Shown: piece after piece, positions 1-6,627 of the stretch
Position numbering within the stretch: position 1 is the stretch's first letter
Layout: every line of letters starts with the position of its first letter
NCBI GenBank assembly: GCA_021159845.1
Contig: JAGHDS010000098.1
Coordinates: 1-6,722, forward strand
Direction: 5' to 3'
Length of the DNA: 6,722 nt
DNA from: Anaerolineae bacterium
GTDB taxonomy: Bacteria > Chloroflexota > Anaerolineae > DUEN01
Notes under the pieces: generated by a model
Told to the model about the DNA's origin: nothing
What the model saw: only the letters and a program-made list of their open reading frames with translations
The model's database searches: none
Translations under genes and position numbers: made by a program

Positions 1-1919
1 CCGATGTGGTTGGGAATAGGAACGTGATCGTACATGGCCATGCGGATACATGGCCCTGGCACGGCGTGACCCTGGCTGCTCACATGATCCGGCTCCTCTC
101 GCTGTTGATGGGGGCTGCTACGGTGCTATGCGCCTATGGCACCGCTCAGGCTGCCTTCCCTGGCCAACAGACCATCGCAGCGACCGCGGCTGCGTTGGTG
201 GCATTCAACCCACAGTTCCTCTTCCTCAGTGCAGCTGTGAACAACGATAACCTGGTTGTCATGTGCAGTGCAATGGTAATATGGCTACTCACACGTGCGG
301 TGGCTGAGGAATCCATCAAAGAGCAACAGCTTATGCTCCTCGGTGGGCTGATCGGTGCGGCGGCGCTTAGCAAACTGAGCGGGTTACTGCTCATCGTTCC
401 GGCTGGATGTGTTCTCGTTTACCTGGCCTGGCGACGGCACTCCTCGCGTGACCTGCTACGCTGGGGAATCATCATGGGGAGCGCAGCCTTGGCGGTCGGC
501 GGCTGGTGGTATGCGCGTAACTGGTTGTTGTATGGTGATCCATTGGGATTGCGAGCTATGTTCGCTGTGTTGCCCCGCCGACCGGAGCCACCAACATGGC
601 ATGAAATACTGGCACGCCTACCCGGGGTCTGGCGCTCATATTGGGCTGTGTTTGGGTGGTTTAACGTCATAGCCGATCCGTGGCTTTACTATGTATACAC
701 CACACTCAGCTTGTTTGGCCTCGTCGGTTTGGCCGCTATCACGTTGCGGGTGCTCATCCGCCATTCTGTTGGCCAGACGACGCAGTTGCCGCTCCACCCG
801 CTCATCCTGCTCACCACCTGGATAGCCTTGGCCGTTGTTGGATTACTGTACTGGGCGCGTATGCGCTATCCGCAGGGCCGACTGTTGTTTCCGGCGATCA
901 CGAGCGCGGCAGTGCTGCTGAGCGTCGGGCTTCATGCCTGGCTGCCCAGGCGGTGGCACGCCACCGGGGCGACAATGCTGGTGATCGGCCTGTTCGGCCT
1001 GGCTGCGCTGGCGCCGTGGCGATGGATCGCGCCAGCATATGCACCGCCGCCCCTACTTCCCGCGGACACCGACGCCCCGAATCCAATCCTTGTCGCGTTC
1101 GATGGGCAAATCGCGTTGGTCGGCTACGAGCTGGAAGCGGTTAGCTTGAAGCCAGGAGACACGCTCCCCGTTACACTTTACTGGCAGGCACTAAGAACAC
1201 CGGAACAGGATTACAGCGTCTTTGTCCATCTCACGGACGAAACCGGGATACTGCAAGCGCAACACGATACCTACCCGGCCAATGGCGCTCTGCCCACGAC
1301 GGAATGGCCACTCAATCGCATCATCCCGGATCGTCATATCATCCGGATCCCGGAGACTGCTCCTGCACCAGTACGACTGCGCGTGGATGTAGGGCTTTAC
1401 GAGTTTGCCACGGATGCCCGATTGTATACCGCACACGGAGATCATTATACGTTGGGGTACGTTACATTGCTTCCCCGGACAAGGGAGAATGGAGTGCCCA
1501 ATCCCGTGTTCATCAATTTTGATGATCAGATCGCACTAGTTGGGTTTGAGCTGGATCGGCGGGTAATGCAACCAGGAGGGACACTAACAGTCAGGTTGTG
1601 GTGGAAAGCGTTAAGAGAGCCACGGGCGAATTATGTGGTGTTCACGCATCTGGTGCTACCGCCGAGCGCTGTGTGGGCACAGATGGATAGTGTGCCGCAA
1701 CAAGGTGCCGCGCCGACGTCAACATGGCGGCGTGGACAACGTATTGAGGACACATATCGGCTAACGCTTCCCACCAATGCTCCGACTGGTATCTATTTGG
1801 TAGAAGTTGGGGTCTATGATCCAAGGACGATGAAGCGGCTGAAGGTCAACCTGAGTGATAAAGGGATCGTGTTGGGACAGGTAAAGGTCGTGAAGCAATT
1901 GCCCTATGTGGCCCCCTGA
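1..1919 (+). CDS. Polytopic membrane glycosyltransferase-like protein (GT39/PMT type), 5'-truncated, with two C-terminal beta domains
   Basis: The reading frame is open to the window edge. The GTG at 6 is only the first possible start codon inside the window, and it has no room for a ribosome binding site, so the gene is taken as 5'-truncated. The 637 visible residues (numbered from that GTG) begin mid-protein. About eight to ten hydrophobic segments follow between residues 22 and 342, for example near 24-48, 108-141, 152-170, 228-252, 264-284 and 293-312. Short charged or aromatic loops such as WWYARNWLLYGDP (167-179) and YWARMRYPQGRLLFP (282-296) resemble the C-terminal half of GT-C fold, lipid-linked-sugar glycosyltransferases (GT39/PMT-like) common in Chloroflexota. 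Residues 359-490 and 499-629 are two copies of a beta-rich, probably extracytoplasmic domain. The acidic catalytic loop expected near the N-terminus of GT-C enzymes is outside the window, so enzymatic activity is inferred from family resemblance. The gene is convergent with the gcv operon and probably unrelated to it. Confidence 0.75.
   Translation, partial: DVVGNRNVIVHGHADTWPWHGVTLAAHMIRLLSLLMGAATVLCAYGTAQAAFPGQQTIAATAAALVAFNPQFLFLSAAVNNDNLVVMCSAMVIWLLTRAVAEESIKEQQLMLLGGLIGAAALSKLSGLLLIVPAGCVLVYLAWRRHSSRDLLRWGIIMGSAALAVGGWWYARNWLLYGDPLGLRAMFAVLPRRPEPPTWHEILARLPGVWRSYWAVFGWFNVIADPWLYYVYTTLSLFGLVGLAAITLRVLIRHSVGQTTQLPLHPLILLTTWIALAVVGLLYWARMRYPQGRLLFPAITSAAVLLSVGLHAWLPRRWHATGATMLVIGLFGLAALAPWRWIAPAYAPPPLLPADTDAPNPILVAFDGQIALVGYELEAVSLKPGDTLPVTLYWQALRTPEQDYSVFVHLTDETGILQAQHDTYPANGALPTTEWPLNRIIPDRHIIRIPETAPAPVRLRVDVGLYEFATDARLYTAHGDHYTLGYVTLLPRTRENGVPNPVFINFDDQIALVGFELDRRVMQPGGTLTVRLWWKALREPRANYVVFTHLVLPPSAVWAQMDSVPQQGAAPTSTWRRGQRIEDTYRLTLPTNAPTGIYLVEVGVYDPRTMKRLKVNLSDKGIVLGQVKVVKQLPYVAP
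1080..1475 (+). repeat. Repeat copy 1: beta-rich C-terminal domain of the membrane protein
   Basis: This encodes residues about 359-490. Landmark motifs are FDGQIALVGYEL (365-376), KPGDTLPVTLYWQAL (382-396), YSVFVHL (403-409), GALPTTEW (427-434) and VDVGLY (460-465). Each recurs in the second copy. The alternating hydrophobic pattern and lack of membrane segments suggest a beta-sandwich. No enzymatic motif is visible, and the function is unknown. Confidence 0.75.
1500..1892 (+). repeat. Repeat copy 2: beta-rich C-terminal domain of the membrane protein
   Basis: This encodes residues about 499-629. The matching motifs are FDDQIALVGFEL (505-516), QPGGTLTVRLWWKAL (522-536), YVVFTHL (543-549), GAAPTSTW (567-574) and VEVGVY (599-604). 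The offset from copy 1 is exactly 140 residues up to GAAPTSTW and 139 at VEVGVY, so a single one-residue indel separates the copies. The protein copies are similar while the DNA has diverged, which points to an old duplication kept under selection. Confidence 0.75.
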
Positions 1920-1950
1920 TGCAACACACCTGGGAGGCGCGTTGCATCAG
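1916..1950. terminator. Stem-loop between convergent genes, candidate bidirectional transcription end
   Basis: CTGATGCAAC (1916-1925) and GTTGCATCAG (1941-1950) are perfect inverted repeats of 10 bp around a 15-nt loop. Three further pairs (CCT/AGG) are possible inside the loop. The left arm includes the TGA stop codon (1917-1919) of the membrane protein gene. The structure lies between that stop and the end of gcvPB on the other strand, where transcripts from both sides should end. Neither side has a U-tract, so it is not a classical intrinsic terminator. It could instead protect 3' ends from exonucleases. Confidence 0.4.
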
Positions 1951-1977
1951 AGGACTCTCGACACCAATAAAGCGCAC

Positions 1978-3429
1978 TCATGCCCGCGATCGATACCGCA
2001 ACACGGGATGCCGGGCCGCGCGCACCTCGTCCAGCCGACGCACCGGCGTGCTGTGTGGTGCTTCATGCAGCAGCTCCGGGTTCGTACGCGCTTCCTCAGC
2101 GATCTTAAGCATCGCATCCGCAAACGCGTCCAACGTATCCCGGCTCTCCGTCTCCGTCGGCTCGATCATGAGCGCCTCGTGCACAATGAGCGGGAAGTAC
2201 ATCGTCGGTGGATGGAAGCCGTAGTCCATCAGCCGCTTGCAGATATCCAGCGCCCGCACGTCCGGCGCTCCCTCAATCTCTCCCTGAGCCACGAACTCGT
2301 GCATGCAGGTGCGATCGCCGTAAGGCACCGGATAGGTCCCCTTCAGACGAGCCTGCAGATAATTGGCGTTGATCACGGCGTTCTCCGCCGTGGCGCGTAG
2401 CCCCTCGGCGCCCAACATGCGAATATAGGTATACGCCCGCACCATCACGCCGAAATTGCCCCAGAAGCTTTTCACCCGGCCGATGCTGTGCTCAGGCATC
2501 TTCCACACATACCCGGGGCCATCCTCCCCCACCACCCGGTCGACGATCGGCCCAGGCAAATACGCGGCCAGGTCCTCACGCACACCCACAGGGCCCGAGC
2601 CCGGTCCACCGCCGCCGTGCGGAGTGGAAAACGTCTTATGCAGGTTATAGTGCATGACATCGAACCCCATCTCACCCGGTTTACAGATGCCCAGGATAGC
2701 GTTGAAATTGGCACCGTCGGCATATACCAGGCCGCCAGCCTCGTGCACCAGCCGGGTCACCTCCAGCAAATGCTCGTCGAACAGGCCCAACGTATTGGGG
2801 TTCGTCAACATGAGGCCGACAACCGTATCATCCAGATACGCCTTCAAAGCCTCCAGATCCACGTTGCCCCGCTCATCCGATGGGATCTCAACCACCTGCA
2901 GCCCGGACATGGCCGTTGATGCCGGGTTCGTGCCGTGCGCTGAATCCGGGACCAGGATCTTGGTCCGCTGTGCCTCTCCACGCTCTTGCTGATACTTGCG
3001 CATGATGAGCACACCAGTGAGCTCACCATGTGCACCTGCGGCTGGCTGCAACGACACCGCCGCAAATCCGGCGATCTCGGCCAGATAACGCTGCAACTCA
3101 TACATCAACGCCATAGCTCCCTGCACGGTGTCCGGATCCTGCAACGGATGCACCATAGCGAAGCCGGGCAGCCGGGTCGCCACCTCGTTGATCTTGGGGT
3201 TGTACTTCATCGTGCAAGAGCCCAGCGGATAGAAGCCGACGTCCACAGCGTAGTTCATCTGCGAGAGCCGGACGTAATGGCGGGCCACGTCTACCTCGGC
3301 CACCTCGGGCAAGGGGAGATCATCCCGCACCCACTCGGCAGGGATCTCAGCCTCCGGGACATCCAGATCGGGCAAGGATGCGCCCACCCGGCCGGGAGAA
3401 GAGATCTCGAAGATCAACGGTTCCGTCAT
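1978..3429 (-). CDS. gcvPB: Glycine dehydrogenase (decarboxylating) subunit 2, P-protein beta subunit
   Basis: GcvPB, 483 residues, is the PLP-binding half of the split P-protein. With GcvPA it decarboxylates glycine and transfers the aminomethyl group to the lipoyl arm of GcvH in the cytoplasm. The PLP lysine is K265 in HYNLHKTFSTPHGGGGPG (260-277), the family signature. Other conserved stretches are YPLGSCTMKYNPK (67-79), HGTNPAS (165-171) and YADGANFNAILG (236-247). The length is normal for bacterial GcvPB. The ATG overlaps the gcvPA stop as ATGA, implying translational coupling. A strong ribosome binding site, GAGGAGGG, lies at 3436-3443 inside the end of gcvPA, six bases before the ATG. 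It is the last gene of the operon, and 58 bases separate it from the convergent membrane protein gene. No frame disruption or missing key residue was seen. Confidence 0.97.
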   Translation of the reverse strand: MTEPLIFEISSPGRVGASLPDLDVPEAEIPAEWVRDDLPLPEVAEVDVARHYVRLSQMNYAVDVGFYPLGSCTMKYNPKINEVATRLPGFAMVHPLQDPDTVQGAMALMYELQRYLAEIAGFAAVSLQPAAGAHGELTGVLIMRKYQQERGEAQRTKILVPDSAHGTNPASTAMSGLQVVEIPSDERGNVDLEALKAYLDDTVVGLMLTNPNTLGLFDEHLLEVTRLVHEAGGLVYADGANFNAILGICKPGEMGFDVMHYNLHKTFSTPHGGGGPGSGPVGVREDLAAYLPGPIVDRVVGEDGPGYVWKMPEHSIGRVKSFWGNFGVMVRAYTYIRMLGAEGLRATAENAVINANYLQARLKGTYPVPYGDRTCMHEFVAQGEIEGAPDVRALDICKRLMDYGFHPPTMYFPLIVHEALMIEPTETESRDTLDAFADAMLKIAEEARTNPELLHEAPHSTPVRRLDEVRAARHPVLRYRSRA

Positions 3430-4787
3430 GACACACCCTCCTCGCCCAGTTCCCGCAACGCCTCCACCAGATCCTCGATGTCATCCCGCGAGTTCGTCTC
3501 CGTCACGCATAACAGCATGTGCCTGGCCAGCTCCGGGTAGTCACGGCCCAGATCGTATCCACCGATGATCCCCCATTCGTTCAGCAAATAGCGGTTGATC
3601 TCATCGACCGGCCTGGGACAGCGCACGACGAACTCATGGAAGAAGTCATCCGACCAGACCGAGTACCCTGGAAGTTTATCGATCTCCGCCGCCGCGTAAT
3701 GCGCCTTGTGGTAACAGAGCTCGGCCACCCGCCGCAAACCCCGGCGTCCCATCGCCGACATATACACGGCCGCGGCCAATGCGTTCAACGCCTGGTTTGT
3801 GCAGATGTTAGATGTGGCCCTTTCGCGCCGGATATGTTGCTCTCGCGCGCTCAGCGTCAACACGTACCCCCGGCGTCCCTCGACATCCACGGTCTCGCCG
3901 ACGATGCGGCCACTAGCGCGGCGCACATGCTCCTGTCGGCAGGCGAAGAACCCTAAGTACGGGCCGCCGAAGCTCAGCGCATTCCCCAACGCCTGTCCCT
4001 CCCCTACGACGATATCGGCGCCGCATTCGCCGGGTGGCTTGAGCATCCCCAGGGCGATCGGATTGGCAACAACGACCAGTAAAGCCCCATGTCGGTGGAC
4101 GCTGTCTGCCAACGATCGCATCCGGTCAGGAGCGATCACGCGGCCGAGGAAATCGGGCGACTGAACGACGACGCAGGCCGTATCCTCATCGCATAGCATC
4201 GCCAGCTCATCCACGTCATGATCCAGCCGATCATCCCCTACGACAGCCAGCTCCATACCCTGCGTGTACGTGCGGACGACATCGCGGTACTGGGGATGCA
4301 CAGTCGGGGACATCACCACCTTGTGACGTCGGCGGCGATGCACATTCAGCGCCATGATAACCGCCTCCGCCGTCGACGTTGCACCGTCATAATGCGAGGC
4401 GTTGGCAACCTCCATACCGGTCAATGCGCAGATCATCGACTGATACTCAAATGTGGCCTGCAACGTGCCCTGGCTGATCTCCGCCTGGTACGGTGTATAG
4501 GCCGTATAGAACTCCGATCGCGAGATCACAAAGTCCACAACACTGGGTATGAAGTGAAAGTAAGCGCCCGCGCCCAGGAAACACGCGGCGTGATTCAGAT
4601 CGACATCCTCCTCACTAAGCATCTGAAGCTCTCGCAGGACCTCCATCTCCGAGGCCGGCGCTGGCAAGTCCAGATGGGGATATCGATACGCCGCGGGCAC
4701 GTCGCGGAACAGATCATCAACACTCTGCACGCCGATCGCTTCCAGCATGGCCGCGCGATCCGCGTCAGAATTCGGGACGTAATCCAT
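3426..4787 (-). CDS. gcvPA: Glycine dehydrogenase (decarboxylating) subunit 1, P-protein alpha subunit
   Basis: GcvPA, 453 residues, is the subunit that pairs with GcvPB to form the active glycine decarboxylase. It has the same fold type (PLP-dependent, fold I) but lacks the PLP lysine. Family stretches visible are FLGAGAY (70-76), TAYTPYQAEISQG (95-107), NASHYDGAT (129-137), GRIVGET (293-299) and RRERATSNICTNQAL (320-334). I chose the ATG at 4787 over an in-frame GTG at 4811. The ATG is preceded by AGGGAGGG at normal spacing, and the protein then begins MDYVPNSDADRAAMLEAIGV, matching family N-termini. The gene lies 68 bases after gcvH, and its stop overlaps the gcvPB start. The last residues, EEGVS, are encoded by the same bases that form the gcvPB ribosome binding site. 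Confidence 0.97.
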   Translation of the reverse strand: MDYVPNSDADRAAMLEAIGVQSVDDLFRDVPAAYRYPHLDLPAPASEMEVLRELQMLSEEDVDLNHAACFLGAGAYFHFIPSVVDFVISRSEFYTAYTPYQAEISQGTLQATFEYQSMICALTGMEVANASHYDGATSTAEAVIMALNVHRRRRHKVVMSPTVHPQYRDVVRTYTQGMELAVVGDDRLDHDVDELAMLCDEDTACVVVQSPDFLGRVIAPDRMRSLADSVHRHGALLVVVANPIALGMLKPPGECGADIVVGEGQALGNALSFGGPYLGFFACRQEHVRRASGRIVGETVDVEGRRGYVLTLSAREQHIRRERATSNICTNQALNALAAAVYMSAMGRRGLRRVAELCYHKAHYAAAEIDKLPGYSVWSDDFFHEFVVRCPRPVDEINRYLLNEWGIIGGYDLGRDYPELARHMLLCVTETNSRDDIEDLVEALRELGEEGVS

Positions 4788-4793
4788 AGGCCG

Positions 4794-4803
4794 ACCCTCC
4801 CTT
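4794..4803 (-). promoter_or_regulatory. Ribosome binding site that sets the gcvPA start
   Basis: AAGGGAGGGT on the - strand ends six bases before the ATG at 4787 (6-8 bases from the GGAGG-like core). The alternative GTG at 4811 has only a weak, distant purine run upstream, and starting there would place this motif inside the coding sequence. Confidence 0.75.
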
Positions 4804-4855
4804 GGGTTCACGCTATCTACTGCTCACTCCTCCGCTTTACGCCTTCCGTCCCACG

Positions 4856-5251
4856 CTACTCCGCCTCGCTCTCCACATACTCCCGGTACTCATCCACGTC
4901 CATCAGGTTATCCAACTCGCCGGGGTCCGACAGCTTGACGCGGAAGAACCAGGCCTTGCCATAGGGATCCTCATTCACCAGCTCCGGCGTCTCGTCCAGC
5001 GCCTCATTGACAGCGATCACCTCGCCGGACACGGGAGCGTACACATCCTCCGCCGCCTTAACAGATTCAACGACGGCACACTGTTCACCCTGTTGCACTG
5101 TGCTGCCCACTTCGGGCAATTCCACATACACCACATCGGACAAGGCATCCTGGGCGTAGTCACTGATGCCCACGACCGCCTCGTCTCCCTCCACTCGAGC
5201 CCACTCGTGTGTCTTGGCATACCGGACTGTGGGGTCGAATTCGTACTTCAT
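4856..5251 (-). CDS. gcvH: Glycine cleavage system H protein (lipoyl carrier)
   Basis: GcvH, 131 residues, is the lipoylated shuttle protein. Its swinging arm accepts the aminomethyl group from the P-protein, presents it to GcvT, and is reoxidised by dihydrolipoamide dehydrogenase. The lipoyl attachment lysine is K65 within VVESVKAAEDVYAPVSGEV (60-78), the classic motif. The N-terminal YAKTHEWARVEGDEAVVGIS (11-30) and C-terminal NEDPYGKAWFFRVKLS (93-108) are also standard, and the length is typical. The start is well supported: GAGGAGGT at 5256-5263 lies four bases before the ATG. It sits 99 bases after gcvT and 68 bases before gcvPA, all on the same strand, so it belongs to the riboswitch-controlled operon. 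No lipoate ligase or synthase gene is nearby, so lipoylation must depend on enzymes encoded elsewhere. Confidence 0.98.
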   Translation of the reverse strand: MKYEFDPTVRYAKTHEWARVEGDEAVVGISDYAQDALSDVVYVELPEVGSTVQQGEQCAVVESVKAAEDVYAPVSGEVIAVNEALDETPELVNEDPYGKAWFFRVKLSDPGELDNLMDVDEYREYVESEAE

Positions 5252-5313
5252 GCTGACCTCCTCATTGCATTCTAAGATGTCGATGTGCTGAGTCGCTGAG
5301 GTACCAGGGCATC

Positions 5314-5343
5314 GAGGAGAGGAAAAGGGCCTTCCTCATCCTC
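5314..5343 (-). other. Stem-loop in the gcvT-gcvH intergenic gap
   Basis: In the - strand transcript, GAGGA (5339-5343), a bulged U (5338) and GAGGAA (5332-5337) can pair with UUCCUC (5319-5324) and UCCUC (5314-5318) around a 7-nt loop. This gives 11 bp with one bulge, and all purines of the stem lie on one arm. No U-run follows, so it does not look like an intrinsic terminator. It starts just after the gcvT stop and could be an mRNA processing or 3'-stabilising element. Function is unproven. Confidence 0.4.
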
Positions 5344-5350
5344 CTGCCCA

Positions 5351-6460
5351 CTATCCCCGCCGATACGCAGGGACATAGAATGGTTTGCGCACGATACGGG
5401 CAGCGCGCGGCCGATCACGGATGACGATGGAGATGTCCGTACCCACAGCCGCGTAGGTCGCGGGCACGTAAGCCATGCCCACATAGCGACCAGTAGTCGG
5501 GCTGAACAGCCCCGTTGTCACCTCACCAACCGACATACCGTCGGCCAGGACTTCATATCCATGCCGGGGCACACCCCGATCCACCATCTCAAAAGCCACC
5601 AGCCGGTACTCGGGGCCCTCCAAATATACCTTCAACAGCGCGTCGCGCCCGATAAAGTCCCCTTTGCCAAACCACACGGCAAATTTAAGCCCAGCGCTGA
5701 TGGGGTCGATCTCGGAGTGGATTTCGTGGCCGTACAGCGGCATACACGCCTCCGCCCGCAAGGTGTCCCGCGCTGCCAGGCCACAGGGGATCAGGCCATC
5801 AGGCTCCCCCGCCTCCAGCAGGGCCTCCCATACATGTAATGCCTCGTCGGCCGAGAAGAACAGCTCGTAACCGTACTCCCCCGTATACCCCGTAGCTCCA
5901 ATGACCGCGGGCACGCCAGCCACAGTCCCCTCGGCCACGCCGTGAAACGGTAGAGCCTCCAGGTCCACATCCGTCACGCGCTGGAGAATCGCCTGAGCTT
6001 TTGGCCCCTGCAAAGCCACCAGATAGGTCTCGTCGGATATATCCTGGAAGGTGACATCCAGGGCTCCGACGTGAGCCTCCAACCATTTTCGGTCCTTATC
6101 CCGATTTGCGGCGTTGACCGCCATGATCCAATGATCGGGGAGGTGATAGAGGAAGACGTCATCCACAATGCCGCCATCATCGTAACACAGTAGACCATAA
6201 TGAGCCTGGTATACATCCGTCCGGCTCGCGTCCCAGGTTTGCACCCTTTGCAGGAAAGCCAACGCATCAGGGCCGCCGATCCGGAACTGGGCCATATGGT
6301 CGATGTCGAAGAGGCCGGCCGCGCTACGCACCCGCTTGTGCTCCTCGATGGGCCCGGTAGGATACTGTACGGGCATCTCCCAACCAGCGAACTCTACCAT
6401 GCGGGCACCCGCCCGGACATGCCAGTCATGCAATCGCGTCTGCATCAATTCCTGACCCAT
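5351..6460 (-). CDS. gcvT: Glycine cleavage system T protein, aminomethyltransferase
   Basis: GcvT, 369 residues, releases ammonia from aminomethyl-lipoyl-GcvH and transfers the methylene group to tetrahydrofolate, giving 5,10-methylenetetrahydrofolate. The N-terminal folate-binding GcvT domain spans roughly residues 8-260, and the C-terminal GcvT barrel roughly 280-362. Visible family motifs are FAGWEMPVQYP (24-34), GLFDIDHMA (49-57), GGIVDD (96-101, containing the conserved folate-site aspartate), ATGYTGEYGYELF (189-201) and CGLAARDTLRAEA (226-238). The frame stays open upstream to 6655, but that extension runs through the riboswitch and its terminator. The ATG at 6460 has GGAAGGAG six bases upstream and gives the family's normal length and N-terminus (MGQELMQTRLHDWHVRAGA). 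It is the first gene of the gcvT-gcvH-gcvPA-gcvPB operon. Confidence 0.97.
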   Translation of the reverse strand: MGQELMQTRLHDWHVRAGARMVEFAGWEMPVQYPTGPIEEHKRVRSAAGLFDIDHMAQFRIGGPDALAFLQRVQTWDASRTDVYQAHYGLLCYDDGGIVDDVFLYHLPDHWIMAVNAANRDKDRKWLEAHVGALDVTFQDISDETYLVALQGPKAQAILQRVTDVDLEALPFHGVAEGTVAGVPAVIGATGYTGEYGYELFFSADEALHVWEALLEAGEPDGLIPCGLAARDTLRAEACMPLYGHEIHSEIDPISAGLKFAVWFGKGDFIGRDALLKVYLEGPEYRLVAFEMVDRGVPRHGYEVLADGMSVGEVTTGLFSPTTGRYVGMAYVPATYAAVGTDISIVIRDRPRAARIVRKPFYVPAYRRG

Positions 6461-6466
6461 CGGCCA

Positions 6467-6474
6467 CTCCTTCC
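6467..6474 (-). promoter_or_regulatory. Ribosome binding site that sets the gcvT start
   Basis: GGAAGGAG on the - strand lies six bases before the ATG at 6460. It is downstream of the riboswitch terminator and its U-tract, so it is present only in readthrough transcripts. This rules out the upstream in-frame starts. Confidence 0.85.
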
Positions 6475-6489
6475 ACCAGATGCTCGGGG

Positions 6490-6536
6490 AAAACAAAAAG
6501 GGAAACGCGAGATATATCATCCCGGCGTTTCCCTCT
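6490..6536 (-). terminator. Intrinsic terminator, expression platform of the glycine riboswitch
   Basis: In the - strand transcript, GGGAAACGC (6525-6533) pairs perfectly with GCGUUUCCC (6500-6508). The 16-nt connecting segment can add about five more pairs (with one G-U and a bulge) closing a GAUAU loop. The stem is followed by UUUUUGUUUU (6490-6499), a textbook U-tract. The stem base can extend by three pairs (AGA at 6534-6536 with UUU at 6497-6499, including one G-U). Those bases belong to the 3' strand of P1 of aptamer 2, so the terminator and the closed aptamer compete. The U-tract ends 16 bases before the gcvT ribosome binding site. Confidence 0.9.
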
Positions 6537-6617
6537 GTCACATACCTGAGAGATTGCCCGCCACAGGCGGGTTGCCCCTTCGGTGCACCGCGGGTACCCC
6601 ACGGTGGCTCTCCAGAG
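6533..6617 (-). other. Glycine aptamer 2 (3' aptamer)
   Basis: P1 is CUCUG (6613-6617) with CAGAG (6533-6537). Inside are GAGAG/CUCUC, a CACCG/CGGUG helix capped by GGG/CCC pairs, the CACCGAAGGGGCAA core, and a 6-bp hairpin, CCCGCC/GGCGGG, near 6557-6571. CUCUCAGGUAUGUGACAGAG closes it. Its P1 3' strand runs straight into the terminator stem, making this aptamer the direct controller of readthrough. Confidence 0.9.
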
Positions 6618-6627
6618 TGCTGTCCCG

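Noticed and set aside
6..8. GTG at 6 as the true start of the membrane protein.
   Set aside because: The frame is open to the window edge, there is no space for a ribosome binding site, and the protein begins in the middle of what looks like a GT-C membrane core.
680..1144. 154-codon open frame in another frame of the membrane protein gene.
   Set aside because: The overlapping frame has clear membrane segments and repeats, whereas this one is low-complexity Ala/Arg/His/Pro-rich and unrecognisable.
1906..2400. 164-codon open frame on the + strand, starting inside the end of the membrane protein gene and running antisense to gcvPB.
   Set aside because: Its composition is typical of an antisense shadow, and it spans the 1916-1950 stem-loop. 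No motif is visible.
2986..3540. 184-codon open frame on the + strand, antisense to the gcvPA/gcvPB junction.
   Set aside because: It is a shadow of gcvPB with Arg/His-rich composition and no convincing start signal or family resemblance.
4788..4811. Alternative GTG start for gcvPA at 4811.
   Set aside because: It has no good ribosome binding site, and the clear AGGGAGGG motif would then lie inside the coding sequence. The ATG at 4787 gives the family N-terminus.
4218..4964. 248-codon open frame on the + strand, antisense to gcvPA and gcvH.
   Set aside because: Its translation is rich in Arg and His with no recognisable motif, and it lies opposite two securely identified genes. Long antisense frames are expected in GC-rich coding DNA.
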